In this document: piece by piece, positions 22,188-31,632 of the stretch
How the letters are laid out: each line of letters opens with the position of its first letter
Numbering within the stretch: position 1 is the stretch's first letter
Assembly: GCA_945860865.1 (NCBI GenBank)
Contig: CAMARW010000006.1
Span: 1-64,000 of the forward strand
Length of the DNA: 64,000 nucleotides
Direction: 5' to 3'
DNA from: Chitinophaga pinensis
GTDB taxonomy: Bacteria; Bacteroidota; Bacteroidia; UKL13-3
Notes under the pieces: generated by a model
Told to the model about the DNA's origin: nothing
What the model saw: only the letters and a program-made list of their open reading frames with translations
Databases searched by the model: none
Position numbers and translations under genes: made by a program

Positions 22188-24995
22188 ATGAAAATTATTA
22201 AAACAAACGCATTAATCTTATTATTGAGTTTTGGCATATTGAGTGCTTTAAAAGCTCAAGTAGTATCATTAACTCCTGTTTTTCCAACGCAATCTCAAGA
22301 TGTAGTTGTTACTTTTGATGCTACCCAAGGAAACGGGGCATTGGCGGGCCAAAATTTGGTATATGCCCACACAGGAGTAATCACTAACTTAAGCACCTCA
22401 CCCACAGATTGGCGCTATGTTCAGGGAAATTGGGGCACGGATGATTCACGGGTTAGGATGATTTCCTTGGGTAATAATAAATTCCAAATTTCATTTAACA
22501 TTGCTAGTTTTTATGGTGTACCCAGCACTGAGCGTGTGCAGAAACTATCTTTTGTGTTCAGAAATGCTGCTGGTAGTGTCGTAGGAAGAAACACAGATGG
22601 TTCGGATATTTTTGTATCTATAAGTGATGGTAGTTTTCGTTATAATATTATAACTACTCCTTCTGGAAATCCTCAAATTTTATTCTTAAGCGATACTTTG
22701 AAATACATGATTCAAAGTTCTGATCTTGCCAATATTTCATTGGGTATTAACGGTAATATTTTTGCATCAAAAGAATCGGTTCAAACTTTGGATACATTTT
22801 TAACAGGCGCCCAAATTGGATTTGGAAAACATTGGATCAAAACTACTTTAGTAAACAATGGAAAAACCTATGTAGATTCTACAATGGTTTTAGTAAGAAG
22901 TATGTTTAGCTCTAATGTTGGTGTTCCGCCGCTGGGAGTGATAGATGGCATAAATTATTTGAGCGATAGTTCTGTGATACTTCAGTTTGTGGCTCCACAA
23001 AAGAGTTTCGTTTATGTTATTGGCGATTTTAACAATTGGGAATTGCACCCCAATTACGAAATGACCAAAACGCCAGATGGCTCAAGATTTTGGTTAGGTA
23101 TACAGGGCTTGTTTCCTGGGCAAGAGTATGCTTTCCAATATGCGATAGATAAACAGCAACTGCTTGTTGCAGATCCATTTGCAGATAAATTTTTGGATGG
23201 TAACAATGATGCTTTTATTGACCAAGAAACCTATCCCAATTTAAAACCATACCCTCATGGTAAAACCAAGCATTACGTTTCTGTATTGCAAACCGCCCAA
23301 AAACCATACAATTGGCGTGTAACTGATTTTAAAAAACCTGCATCTAATAATTTAATTGTTTATGAATTATTGATCAGAGATTTTGTTGGTAAACATAATT
23401 ATCAAGCCTTAATAGACACCATTGCTTACCTCAAAAGACTTGGCATTAATGCCATTGAACTTATGCCGTTTAATGAATTTGAAGGAAATGAAAGTTGGGG
23501 GTATAACACGGCATTTTATTTTGCACCCGATAAATATTACGGAACAAAAGATAAGCTGAAGGAATTTATTGATGTATGTCATCAAAATGGAATTGCGGTA
23601 ATTATGGATATGGTTTTAAACCATTCATTTGGGCAGAGCAGTATGGTTAGAATGTATTTTAATAACAGCACGGGTAAGCCACAAAATAATCCTTGGTTTA
23701 ATGATGATGCCAAACATCCTTTTAATGTGGGGTACGACTTTAATCATGAAAGTATATTAACCCAAAATTTTGTAGATACCGTTGTAAAATATTGGATTAA
23801 TGAATACAAAATAGACGGCTACAGGTTTGATTTATCTAAAGGGTTTACGCAACGCAATACACCAAACGATGTTTCGGCTTGGGGCGCTTTTGATCAAAGT
23901 AGGATTAATTTATGGAAACGAATTGCTGATAAACTTAAGCCTACCAGTGAAGATTGTTATTTGATATTAGAGCATTTTGCTGATAACAATGAGGAAAAGG
24001 TGCTCTCTGATTATGGTTTTTTATTTTGGGGTAATATTAATCATGCCTTTAGTGAAGCGGCTATGGGTTATGCTTCTGATTTAAGGCCTTCTTTATCGCA
24101 ACATAGAGGGTGGTTAGCACCAAATTTAATTCGATATGCAGAGAGTCATGATGAAGAAAGGTTGATGTATAAAAACTTAAACTTTGGATTTACATCGCCT
24201 GCTTATAATGTGAAAGATACCCTCACTGCATTAGAACGCTGTGAAGCTGCTGCGGTCATATTAGCTGCCATGCCAGGTCCTTATATGATATGGCAATTTG
24301 GAGAATTGGGTTATCCTTACAGTATTAATACTTGCAAAGATGGTACGGTTAATAATAATTGTAGGTTAGACAATAAACCCATCAGGTGGGATTACATGAA
24401 ACAAGCACCGAGAAAAAGATTGTATGATGTTTATGCTGCCATGAATGCTTTAAAAACCAAAAATAAAGTATTTGCAAATGGCAATATTAGTCACAACTTA
24501 ACGGCTGCTGTTAAAACAATTTTACTAACGGATAGCTCACTGAGTGTTTATGCTGCCGCCAATTTTGGAACAACTACTTCGTTACTAATAAGAAGGGTAA
24601 GTGAAGTAGGATGGTGGTATAATTATTTTGAGGGTGATTCGGTTTATTTTAATAATACAACAGATTCGGTTCAATTAAAGCCTGGTAAATACTTGCTTTT
24701 AACAAACAAACGACAAGAAAGGCCAAAAATTCAACCGCTGAGTGGCACCATAGAAATTGCTGATATAATTTCGCTTACAATTTTTCCAAATCCTACTGCA
24801 GGTATTTTGCATATCTCATCGGATGTTTCATTCGATAGTTATGAAATTACAGACCTAATGGGCAGAACCTTAACAAGAGGAAATTCCATTATTGATGGCG
24901 AGATTTCTTTGGGCGATATAGCGCCAGGAGCCTATTACGTATCATTAAATTGGCCAAAGGGGAAACTAACAAAAAAAATAATTTTACATAATTAA
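22188..24995 (+). CDS. Secreted multidomain GH13 amylase/pullulanase-like enzyme with T9SS tail
   Basis: This 935-aa enzyme starts at the ATG at 22188, where a proper signal peptide begins (ending LKAQ); an in-frame GTG at 22134 lies in the operator. Order: two N-terminal beta domains, a CBM48-like domain (about 255-330, VYVIGDFNNWELHP), and a GH13 barrel with region I DMVLNHSF, nucleophile D548 (DGYRFDLSK), acid E595 (LILEHFAD) and third Asp in AESHDEERL. A C-terminal T9SS sorting domain follows (IFPNPTAGILHISS ... GAYYVSL). It should attack starch at the cell surface. It is first of five genes with 2-12 nt gaps, followed by SusC. Confidence 0.9.
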   Translation: MKIIKTNALILLLSFGILSALKAQVVSLTPVFPTQSQDVVVTFDATQGNGALAGQNLVYAHTGVITNLSTSPTDWRYVQGNWGTDDSRVRMISLGNNKFQISFNIASFYGVPSTERVQKLSFVFRNAAGSVVGRNTDGSDIFVSISDGSFRYNIITTPSGNPQILFLSDTLKYMIQSSDLANISLGINGNIFASKESVQTLDTFLTGAQIGFGKHWIKTTLVNNGKTYVDSTMVLVRSMFSSNVGVPPLGVIDGINYLSDSSVILQFVAPQKSFVYVIGDFNNWELHPNYEMTKTPDGSRFWLGIQGLFPGQEYAFQYAIDKQQLLVADPFADKFLDGNNDAFIDQETYPNLKPYPHGKTKHYVSVLQTAQKPYNWRVTDFKKPASNNLIVYELLIRDFVGKHNYQALIDTIAYLKRLGINAIELMPFNEFEGNESWGYNTAFYFAPDKYYGTKDKLKEFIDVCHQNGIAVIMDMVLNHSFGQSSMVRMYFNNSTGKPQNNPWFNDDAKHPFNVGYDFNHESILTQNFVDTVVKYWINEYKIDGYRFDLSKGFTQRNTPNDVSAWGAFDQSRINLWKRIADKLKPTSEDCYLILEHFADNNEEKVLSDYGFLFWGNINHAFSEAAMGYASDLRPSLSQHRGWLAPNLIRYAESHDEERLMYKNLNFGFTSPAYNVKDTLTALERCEAAAVILAAMPGPYMIWQFGELGYPYSINTCKDGTVNNNCRLDNKPIRWDYMKQAPRKRLYDVYAAMNALKTKNKVFANGNISHNLTAAVKTILLTDSSLSVYAAANFGTTTSLLIRRVSEVGWWYNYFEGDSVYFNNTTDSVQLKPGKYLLLTNKRQERPKIQPLSGTIEIADIISLTIFPNPTAGILHISSDVSFDSYEITDLMGRTLTRGNSIIDGEISLGDIAPGAYYVSLNWPKGKLTKKIILHN

Positions 24996-24997
24996 AT

Positions 24998-27900
24998 ATG
25001 AAGACAACTTTACTTACAATTTTCGGTTTTTTTCTAACCTTAAGCGTTCACGCGCAATCAATAAAGGGAAAATTAACTGATAGTAAATCGGAGCCATTAA
25101 TTGGTGCAACAGTATTGGTTGAGGGAACCAAAAGTGGTGCGCAAACTGATTTAAATGGCGAATATGTAATTACTGGATTAAATCCGGGTAAATACCGCTT
25201 GCGTTTTCAATATATTGGAATGAAAAACGTTTTTAAAAATATTGAATTATTGGCGGGCCAAACTTTGGTTTTAAATGTTGCCTTAAAAATAGATGAGAAT
25301 AATTTAGATGAGGCAGTTGTAATAGGCTACGGAACCCAAACTAAAAGAGAAATTACCTCATCCATTGCAAAAATTAGCCAAAAGGAATTAAACGATTTAC
25401 CTGTTCAAAGTTTTGAACAGGCTTTGCAAGGAAAATTAGCCGGAGTTTCAGTAACTCAAGGAAGTGGTTTGGCTGGATCTCCAAGTATCGTGCGTATTAG
25501 GGGCATCTCTTCTATTTCTGCCGGAGGAGATCCTCTGTATGTAATAGATGGTATTCCGATGACCCAAGATTATGGTTCTTTTGGAAACGCAGGAGGTGCC
25601 AATTTTAATCCCTTAGCTACCATTAATCCGAACGACATAGAAAGTATAGAAGTATTAAAAGATGCTGCTGCTACCGCTATTTATGGTTCTAGGGGCGCAA
25701 ACGGAGTTATTTTAATTACCACTAAGCGCGCAGGAAAGGGAAAAACTCGTGTAACCTACACGGCGCAAATGGGTTTCTCAACGCCCTCTGCAAAACCTAA
25801 TTTGGTAAGTAGGGATGAATTGCTCAATTTAATGGAAGAAGCATGGATTAATGATGGAAATACAGGCAAGCCAGACTTTAATAAATTTGGTATTAATAAC
25901 ATGACCTGGGATGAGGCCAGAAATAATAATACAGATTGGTATAATGAGCTCACTCAGGTTGGGGTTAAACAGCAACATGATTTAACCTTTTCTAAAGGAT
26001 GGGACAAACTATCTTTATACTCTAGTTTATCTTACAATAAAAATGAAACTTTCATCAAAGGTAATTCATACGATAAAATCTCCGGCAGAATCAATTTAGA
26101 TTATCAAATTTCAAAAAAATTGAAAATGCAGATGGGAACATCCTTTACCAATGGAGACAATAGAAGGGTATACAGCGGATGGAGCGGTGGATATGGATTG
26201 GTAATGTCTTCTGCTTTGCCATTTTATCCAATAAGAAACCCAGACGGAAGTTATTTTTTATTTAATAATTCTGATGCTGGTTTTAGAACCAATCCGCTTA
26301 TGATGATGGAGCAGTTTAAGTGGGTAACCAACGAACAAAGAACGATTGGAAACATCGCATTTGATTATGATATTACAAATAATTTAAAAGCAAGAGTTCA
26401 GGCAAATTACGACTATCAGCATATATCAGACGATCAGTTTGCACCACAAGAACTTACCAGGGTAACGGGTTCAGATACAACTTCTATTGGCACAAAGAAT
26501 TTCCGCTATACCAATAATTACAACTATTTGGCGCAATTAACCTACCGATATAAAATTAATAAATTAAACAAATTTGATATTGTTGGTGGTTTTGAACGCC
26601 AGCAAGCAATTACCCAAGGATTTAATATAATTGAGCGCAATGCAAGCGGATTTGTTGCTGATGGAAGGAAAACAGACAATAATCTAAAGAACTATATTGT
26701 ACCAAGTGAATGGAAATTTGAGCGATTTTTTGGCAGGATTAATTTTAACAGTAAAGACAAATACTTTTTAAATTTTGCTTTTAGTTATGATGGTTCGTCA
26801 AGATTTGGTGATAACCACAGGTATGGTTTTTTCCCTTCAGTTTCTGGAGGTTGGTTAGTAAATGAAGAGCGGTTTTTGGAGAATTTTAAAAAACTCTCTT
26901 TGCTTAAAGTGCGTGCATCTTATGGTAGGTCTGGGAATTCAGATTTTGACCCAAATGCCCGTTACGGCTTTTTCCAGGCTAATTCGGCTATATCATACAA
27001 TGGAAATCCAACACTTTACCCAACTCAATTGGAAAACCCTAATTTAAGATGGGAAACTTCTTGGACATTTAACACAGGATTGGACTTTGGTTTTTTTAAC
27101 AATAAAATTTCGGGAACCTTAGATTTTTATGATAAACGTACCACAGATGTAATCATGAACCTAAACCTTGACCCATCTGTTGGTTTCGGAAATTATTACG
27201 ACAATGTGGGTGCCATTAGAAATTATGGAGCTGAATTTAGCTTGAGAGCAAATTTGATTAGGAAATCTAATTTTACATGGAGTGTTATGGCCAATATTGC
27301 TCGTAACTTTAATGAGATAACAAGCACTGGCGCCTATACAGAAGAAGCGGTAAGTGGTGGTACAAATGATACTAGGGTAGTAGTAGGTATGCCAGTTGGA
27401 ACGTATTACTTGGTAAGATTTTCACACGTAGACCCAGCAACTGGAAGGCCAGTGTATCTAGATAAGGAAGGCAATCAAACTTCTCAATGGAGTGCTAATA
27501 ATAGGGTGCCAGTTGGTAGCATATTGCCTAAAGCGGTTGGTGGTTTTACAAACAATTTTAAATACAAAAATTGGGATTTAAGCTTATTATTTGTCTATCA
27601 AATTGGGGGTAATATTTATGATGCATCAGCTAAACGCCAATTGGGTGTAATGAGTTTCTGGAATTCTCGTCCTGAGATTGGAGATAGATGGAGAGAGCCG
27701 GGTGATGTAGCTGCATTTCCGCGCTTAACATTAGACCCTTCAACTTATGGTTTGCCAGATTACTGGCAATATAATACCCCAATGTGGTTATATGATGCCA
27801 GCTTTTTAAGATTAAGAAATTTAACGGTTGGGTATAATATACCAGAAAAATGGGCTAAGAAAGCAAAAATGTCTAGCACTCGTGTAGCCATTATTTGCAC

Positions 27901-28063
27901 CAACTTATTTGTATTAACAAACTATCCAGGCTTGGATCCTGAAATTGCGAGAGATGGTGAAGGTAATATCAATACTTCTAGAAATATGCAATCTCAAGGC
28001 ACCTACTACTTAAATGCCCCACAAGAACGTACTTACAATTTTCAAATAATTGCTACCTTCTAA
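24998..28063 (+). CDS. susC: SusC-like TonB-dependent outer-membrane transporter
   Basis: This 1021-aa protein has a signal peptide (1-20), a carboxypeptidase-regulatory-like beta domain (about 22-105), and a plug with the SusC family features (VVIGYGTQTKRE, DPLYVIDGIPM, SIEVLKDAAATAIYGSRGAN). A 22-strand-type barrel extends to the end (NFQIIATF). It imports maltooligosaccharides using TonB energy, with the SusD lid encoded next. It starts 2 nt after the amylase gene. Length is normal for the family. The sugar specificity is inferred from the starch enzymes around it. Confidence 0.95.
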   Translation: MKTTLLTIFGFFLTLSVHAQSIKGKLTDSKSEPLIGATVLVEGTKSGAQTDLNGEYVITGLNPGKYRLRFQYIGMKNVFKNIELLAGQTLVLNVALKIDENNLDEAVVIGYGTQTKREITSSIAKISQKELNDLPVQSFEQALQGKLAGVSVTQGSGLAGSPSIVRIRGISSISAGGDPLYVIDGIPMTQDYGSFGNAGGANFNPLATINPNDIESIEVLKDAAATAIYGSRGANGVILITTKRAGKGKTRVTYTAQMGFSTPSAKPNLVSRDELLNLMEEAWINDGNTGKPDFNKFGINNMTWDEARNNNTDWYNELTQVGVKQQHDLTFSKGWDKLSLYSSLSYNKNETFIKGNSYDKISGRINLDYQISKKLKMQMGTSFTNGDNRRVYSGWSGGYGLVMSSALPFYPIRNPDGSYFLFNNSDAGFRTNPLMMMEQFKWVTNEQRTIGNIAFDYDITNNLKARVQANYDYQHISDDQFAPQELTRVTGSDTTSIGTKNFRYTNNYNYLAQLTYRYKINKLNKFDIVGGFERQQAITQGFNIIERNASGFVADGRKTDNNLKNYIVPSEWKFERFFGRINFNSKDKYFLNFAFSYDGSSRFGDNHRYGFFPSVSGGWLVNEERFLENFKKLSLLKVRASYGRSGNSDFDPNARYGFFQANSAISYNGNPTLYPTQLENPNLRWETSWTFNTGLDFGFFNNKISGTLDFYDKRTTDVIMNLNLDPSVGFGNYYDNVGAIRNYGAEFSLRANLIRKSNFTWSVMANIARNFNEITSTGAYTEEAVSGGTNDTRVVVGMPVGTYYLVRFSHVDPATGRPVYLDKEGNQTSQWSANNRVPVGSILPKAVGGFTNNFKYKNWDLSLLFVYQIGGNIYDASAKRQLGVMSFWNSRPEIGDRWREPGDVAAFPRLTLDPSTYGLPDYWQYNTPMWLYDASFLRLRNLTVGYNIPEKWAKKAKMSSTRVAIICTNLFVLTNYPGLDPEIARDGEGNINTSRNMQSQGTYYLNAPQERTYNFQIIATF

Positions 28064-28073
28064 TTAAATTAAT

Positions 28074-29483
28074 ATGAAAAAATTAATACATAAAATTTTA
28101 TTAGGTACGATTGGTATATTAATCGTTGCCTCTTTTTCTGCTTGTGAAAAAGGACTAGATGTACAGCCAGATCCTTCTTTTGGTTTGGATCCAGCAGAAG
28201 CCATTCAATCTGCCGAAGACATGCAGAAATTATTAAACTCATGTTATGATGCTTGTGCAAACATGATGGGTGGGCAGTTTCAGGTTGTTTCAGATTTATT
28301 GGCAGATGATGTTGCTAGGCCGCTCAATAACGATGGTAACACTACAGCTATTTTTAATAGGAGTGTTGCACAATTTAATGGTACCACAAATTCTGCCTAT
28401 TCTCAGCCATACTTTACTATTTACAGGGTAAATGTGATGGATTTGTATTATGATCAAGTAACTTTCTTAGCTGGCGAAAAAGAGCGTTTGCAAGGTGAAG
28501 CTGCTTTTCTGCGTGCACTCTGTCATTTTGAAACGGTAAAGCTTTGGGCACAACCAGCTGGGTTTACTGCTGATAATAGTCATTTAGGTATTATTGAAAG
28601 AGTAAGGGCAAAAAATGAAGTAGTTTTAAGAACAAGTGTGGCAAGTAATTATGCTTTAATTATCGCAGATCTTCAGAAAGCAATTAGCTTGTTGCCAGAA
28701 AGCAATGGTGTTTATGCCAATAAAAATGCAGCAAAGGCATTACTCGCAAAAGTGTATTTTACTAAGGGAGATTATGCTGCTGCTTTACCATTATTAGGTG
28801 AAGTAATTAGTGCAGGATATACCTTAAGCGATAGCCTAAATAGGTTTAATAGAGCAGATGTACAAACAGAGATAATCTTTGGTTTTGTAACCACTAATTC
28901 TGCTTATGATATCAATGCAAGAGGTGCTGGTTTTAAGGGTGCATACAGAAACGACCTAAATTTACCTACCATAGGTATATCCACTGAATTATACAACTTA
29001 TTATCGGCAGATACCACAGACAAACGAAGGAAGTTTGCAGCTTTAATTAATCCTGGACAGGCCAATGAAATTAAGGTTTCTACTAAATTTAATCTCAATA
29101 ATTTTGCAACACCTTATTTAACTTTAACAGACATGCTTTTAATGCGCGCAGAAATATCCGCCTTACAATCAAATCCTGGTTCAGCCATTTTGGATTTAGG
29201 ACCTATTGTTAAAAGAGCTTATGGTGAAACTAGTGCCAAATATGTTTCACTATCTGGATTAAGCGGTCAAGCCTTAATTGATGAAGTAAGGTTGCAAAGA
29301 AGATTAGAAATGCACCTTGAGGGTGATCGGGTAACTCAATTAAAAAGAATAGGTGCCTTTCATTTAACTTCATCAACCATAAGAAACGCACCATGGAATT
29401 GCCCAGGTATGGTGCTACAATTTCCATCGTCTGCCGGAACGGTTCAAGGCTTTATATTTAATCCCGAGGGAGGATGTAACTAA
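28074..29483 (+). CDS. susD: SusD/RagB-like surface glycan-binding lipoprotein
   Basis: This 469-aa protein has a lipoprotein signal (Cys at 24 in SFSAC). The helical TPR-like scaffold of the SusD family runs through the protein: LNSCYDACANMM early, then ERLQGEAAFLRALCHFETVKLWAQPAG, NKNAAKALLAKVYFTKGDYAAAL, and the C-terminal RLQRRLEMHLEGDRVTQLKRIGAF, the family's (R)xERRxELxxEGxRxxDLxRxG motif. It caps SusC and captures the glycan. It is somewhat shorter than many family members. It follows SusC by 10 nt. Confidence 0.95.
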   Translation: MKKLIHKILLGTIGILIVASFSACEKGLDVQPDPSFGLDPAEAIQSAEDMQKLLNSCYDACANMMGGQFQVVSDLLADDVARPLNNDGNTTAIFNRSVAQFNGTTNSAYSQPYFTIYRVNVMDLYYDQVTFLAGEKERLQGEAAFLRALCHFETVKLWAQPAGFTADNSHLGIIERVRAKNEVVLRTSVASNYALIIADLQKAISLLPESNGVYANKNAAKALLAKVYFTKGDYAAALPLLGEVISAGYTLSDSLNRFNRADVQTEIIFGFVTTNSAYDINARGAGFKGAYRNDLNLPTIGISTELYNLLSADTTDKRRKFAALINPGQANEIKVSTKFNLNNFATPYLTLTDMLLMRAEISALQSNPGSAILDLGPIVKRAYGETSAKYVSLSGLSGQALIDEVRLQRRLEMHLEGDRVTQLKRIGAFHLTSSTIRNAPWNCPGMVLQFPSSAGTVQGFIFNPEGGCN

Positions 29484-29495
29484 TAATAACTAAGT

Positions 29496-30014
29496 ATGAA
29501 AAAAATAAATTTATTTGGATTAATAATCCTATCTGTTGTATTCATAGTTTTTGGCTGTAAAAAGCCCTATGATTATAGTAAAGAAGTGGCCGAACCTATA
29601 TCTTCACCAGAGAAGATAGCCGCGGCTTTAAATGGCAGTTGGAAAATGAACACCGCCATTCAAATTGATGAAAAATCTCTTGTAAAAGAATCGATGAATA
29701 TAGCTGATTTTCTTACTGCAGAATCTGGTCAGGTGCCAAATATTAGTTTCAATACAGTAGATAGCACATTTACAGTTGATACAGCGAGTTTGGTGCTTAA
29801 CCTGTTTGTTTTAAGCAATGGAAAATGGAGTTTTGATGACAATAGATATCCTTCCAAAATCATTTTAAAAGACCTCAACGGAAGTATAGCAAGTGAAGTA
29901 TCCATAGGAAAAAACCTTCTTTCTCCAACACCTCAACTTAATTTTGTGAACGCTGTGAATTGTGGTGCTGAAAAAGCGATGTCGTACAGTATTTCATTCC
30001 TTAAAAATAACTAA
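29496..30014 (+). CDS. Small lipoprotein of the sus-like operon (DUF5004-like)
   Basis: This 172-aa protein has a lipoprotein signal (Cys near 21, IVFGCKKPYDYS). It resembles DUF5004-type lipoproteins: a lipocalin-like LNGSWKMNTAIQIDE start and strands with SNGKWSFDDNRYPSKIIL. It lies 12 nt after susD, in the place where susE-type genes usually are, and is probably a surface-exposed accessory protein. It has no known starch-binding motif. The family assignment is from memory of sequence pattern and is moderate. Confidence 0.65.
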   Translation: MKKINLFGLIILSVVFIVFGCKKPYDYSKEVAEPISSPEKIAAALNGSWKMNTAIQIDEKSLVKESMNIADFLTAESGQVPNISFNTVDSTFTVDTASLVLNLFVLSNGKWSFDDNRYPSKIILKDLNGSIASEVSIGKNLLSPTPQLNFVNAVNCGAEKAMSYSISFLKNN

Positions 30015-30016
30015 TT

Positions 30017-30880
30017 ATGAAAAGTATACTATCAACCTTATTTAGTTTATTTATTTCTTATACAGTATTTGCTCAAGCAGCTTGGGTTGAACCTAAGAAG
30101 CCAGATGTTACCAAACCTGTTCGTATCTATTGCGATATTAGCAAAACTACTGCTGCTACAGCGGATGATATGAAATCTAATACAAGTGGTCCCTATTATA
30201 TTTGGACATGGAAGCCGGTAGAAGCCAGGGTTGATTCATTGGTGAATGGAACTGGTGATAAACCATGGAAGAATAGTAATGACAAGTTAATAATGCAGAA
30301 AGATGAGTCGAAAGGGGCTAATGTTTGGTATTACGAAATGGTTCCTACAGAATTTTATGGCGTTGAGCCTGCTGTAGTGTATGCGCAAGGAATTAGTTTT
30401 TTGGTGAAACCTAAAGATGGCGGTGGTTATGGCGATCCAGATGTTAAAACAGAGGATTTAAACCTTACCATAGATCCACCTTCTGTTGAAAGAGGCATCT
30501 TGTATGCTATCCCAAGAACTCTATTTGGCGATCAAATTAATACCCTTATTTACGATAATCCAAATGAACCTAAGCTAAGTATGCGAAATTTAAATGATGG
30601 TGATGTGTACATGCATTTAGTAGCCACAGCAAAGGATAGCTTAGGTGCAACCATAACGATTGAACCTAATAAATTCTTTAAAGTAACTGATAATGCTAAA
30701 CTCAAGATGACCCGCTTAGCCGATGGTCGTTTTAAAATCACTATGATTCCTAATAAGTTTTTGTCTGTACCTGCAGGATATACCTTATTTGATATAGAAA
30801 TAACCGTTAGAAAGAAAAACTATTCATCTGTTGTTGATCAAACCGATAAGAAAACTAAACTATTATTTGGCTGTCAGTAA
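30017..30880 (+). CDS. Exported beta-sandwich protein of the sus-like operon (DUF4961-like)
   Basis: This 287-aa protein has a signal peptide (1-19, YTVFAQ) and no lipobox. The rest is beta-rich: an opening AAWVEPKKPDVTKPVRIYCD, then YYIWTWKPVEAR and WYYEMVPTEFYGVEPAVVYA, a pattern like the E-set domains that precede amylases and like DUF4961-type proteins of starch loci. It has no catalytic motif or sorting tail. It starts 2 nt after the DUF5004-like gene and is the last gene before a terminator, so it completes the operon. It may help to bind starch or support the SusCD complex; this is inferred. Confidence 0.6.
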   Translation: MKSILSTLFSLFISYTVFAQAAWVEPKKPDVTKPVRIYCDISKTTAATADDMKSNTSGPYYIWTWKPVEARVDSLVNGTGDKPWKNSNDKLIMQKDESKGANVWYYEMVPTEFYGVEPAVVYAQGISFLVKPKDGGGYGDPDVKTEDLNLTIDPPSVERGILYAIPRTLFGDQINTLIYDNPNEPKLSMRNLNDGDVYMHLVATAKDSLGATITIEPNKFFKVTDNAKLKMTRLADGRFKITMIPNKFLSVPAGYTLFDIEITVRKKNYSSVVDQTDKKTKLLFGCQ

Positions 30881-30896
30881 GACTAATCAGTTAAAA

Positions 30897-30937
30897 AAAT
30901 CCCAGCAAGCTCAAAAGTTTGTTGGGATTTTCTTTTT
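30897..30937 (+). terminator. Intrinsic terminator of the sus-like operon
   Basis: AAATCCCAGCAA (30897-30908) pairs with TTGTTGGGATTT (30919-30930) with one G-U, followed by a T-rich tract. It sits right after the last gene of the operon and before a convergent gene. Confidence 0.8.
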
Positions 30938-30947
30938 ATAAGCAGGG

Positions 30948-31613
30948 CTATTTTTGTTCTTCCATTGCCCTGCGTAAAAAGCTTACCAAAGGCGTGCTTA
31001 GCTTAAAGTGAGCCACCAGTGTTTCTATAAAGTTTGTGTTCAGCAAATCTTTGTCGCTAAGCTTATATTCTGCAATAAAACTTTTGTGTTTGAGGTAGCC
31101 AACCATAGGATTGCTGGCCTCATATCCTTTGGGTGGTCTTTGTAGGGTTTCGCCACTTAATTTTCCGAAACTATTTTTAAATGTTTTGTGTTCAACAATG
31201 GCTAAAAATTCATCCGCATTATAGTCTATTTCTTGCCTTATGGCCGCTAGTTTAGGAGGCATGGGCATATATGAACCCCCAGCAACAAAGCTATTGCCCG
31301 GCTCAACATGTAAATAATAGCCGCAAAAATAATCTTTCTTCCCACCCGTATTCAGGCTCAAACCAAAATTAGTTTTATAAGGAGATTTATTCTTGCTGAA
31401 CCTAATATCTCGGTTAATTCTAAAGATACAATGCTTGGGTTCAAGCAGGGATATTTTTTCATCAAATTTACCTACCTCAGTAATGGCTATGGCTGCAAAA
31501 TTGAGCCACTCTTTTCGCAGGCCATCGTATGTTTTTCGGTTATCATCAAACCATTCTTTGCTGTTGTTGGCCGATAATTCTTTTAAGAAAGAAAGTAATA
31601 AGGTAAAGTTCAT
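30948..31613 (-). CDS. DUF2461 family protein
   Basis: This 221-aa protein fits DUF2461 (TIGR02453) over its full length: LSFLKELSANNSKEWFDDNR at the start, then FRINRDIRFSKNKSPYKTNF, GYYLHVEPGNSFVAGGSYMP, and the LxRPPKGY and P..YLKHKSF motifs. It is cytosolic, with no signal or membrane segment. The function of the family is unknown. It is 19 nt downstream of the acetyl-CoA synthetase gene on the same strand and probably cotranscribed. Confidence 0.88.
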   Translation of the reverse strand: MNFTLLLSFLKELSANNSKEWFDDNRKTYDGLRKEWLNFAAIAITEVGKFDEKISLLEPKHCIFRINRDIRFSKNKSPYKTNFGLSLNTGGKKDYFCGYYLHVEPGNSFVAGGSYMPMPPKLAAIRQEIDYNADEFLAIVEHKTFKNSFGKLSGETLQRPPKGYEASNPMVGYLKHKSFIAEYKLSDKDLLNTNFIETLVAHFKLSTPLVSFLRRAMEEQK

Positions 31614-31632
31614 GATTGGTTTAATATAGGTT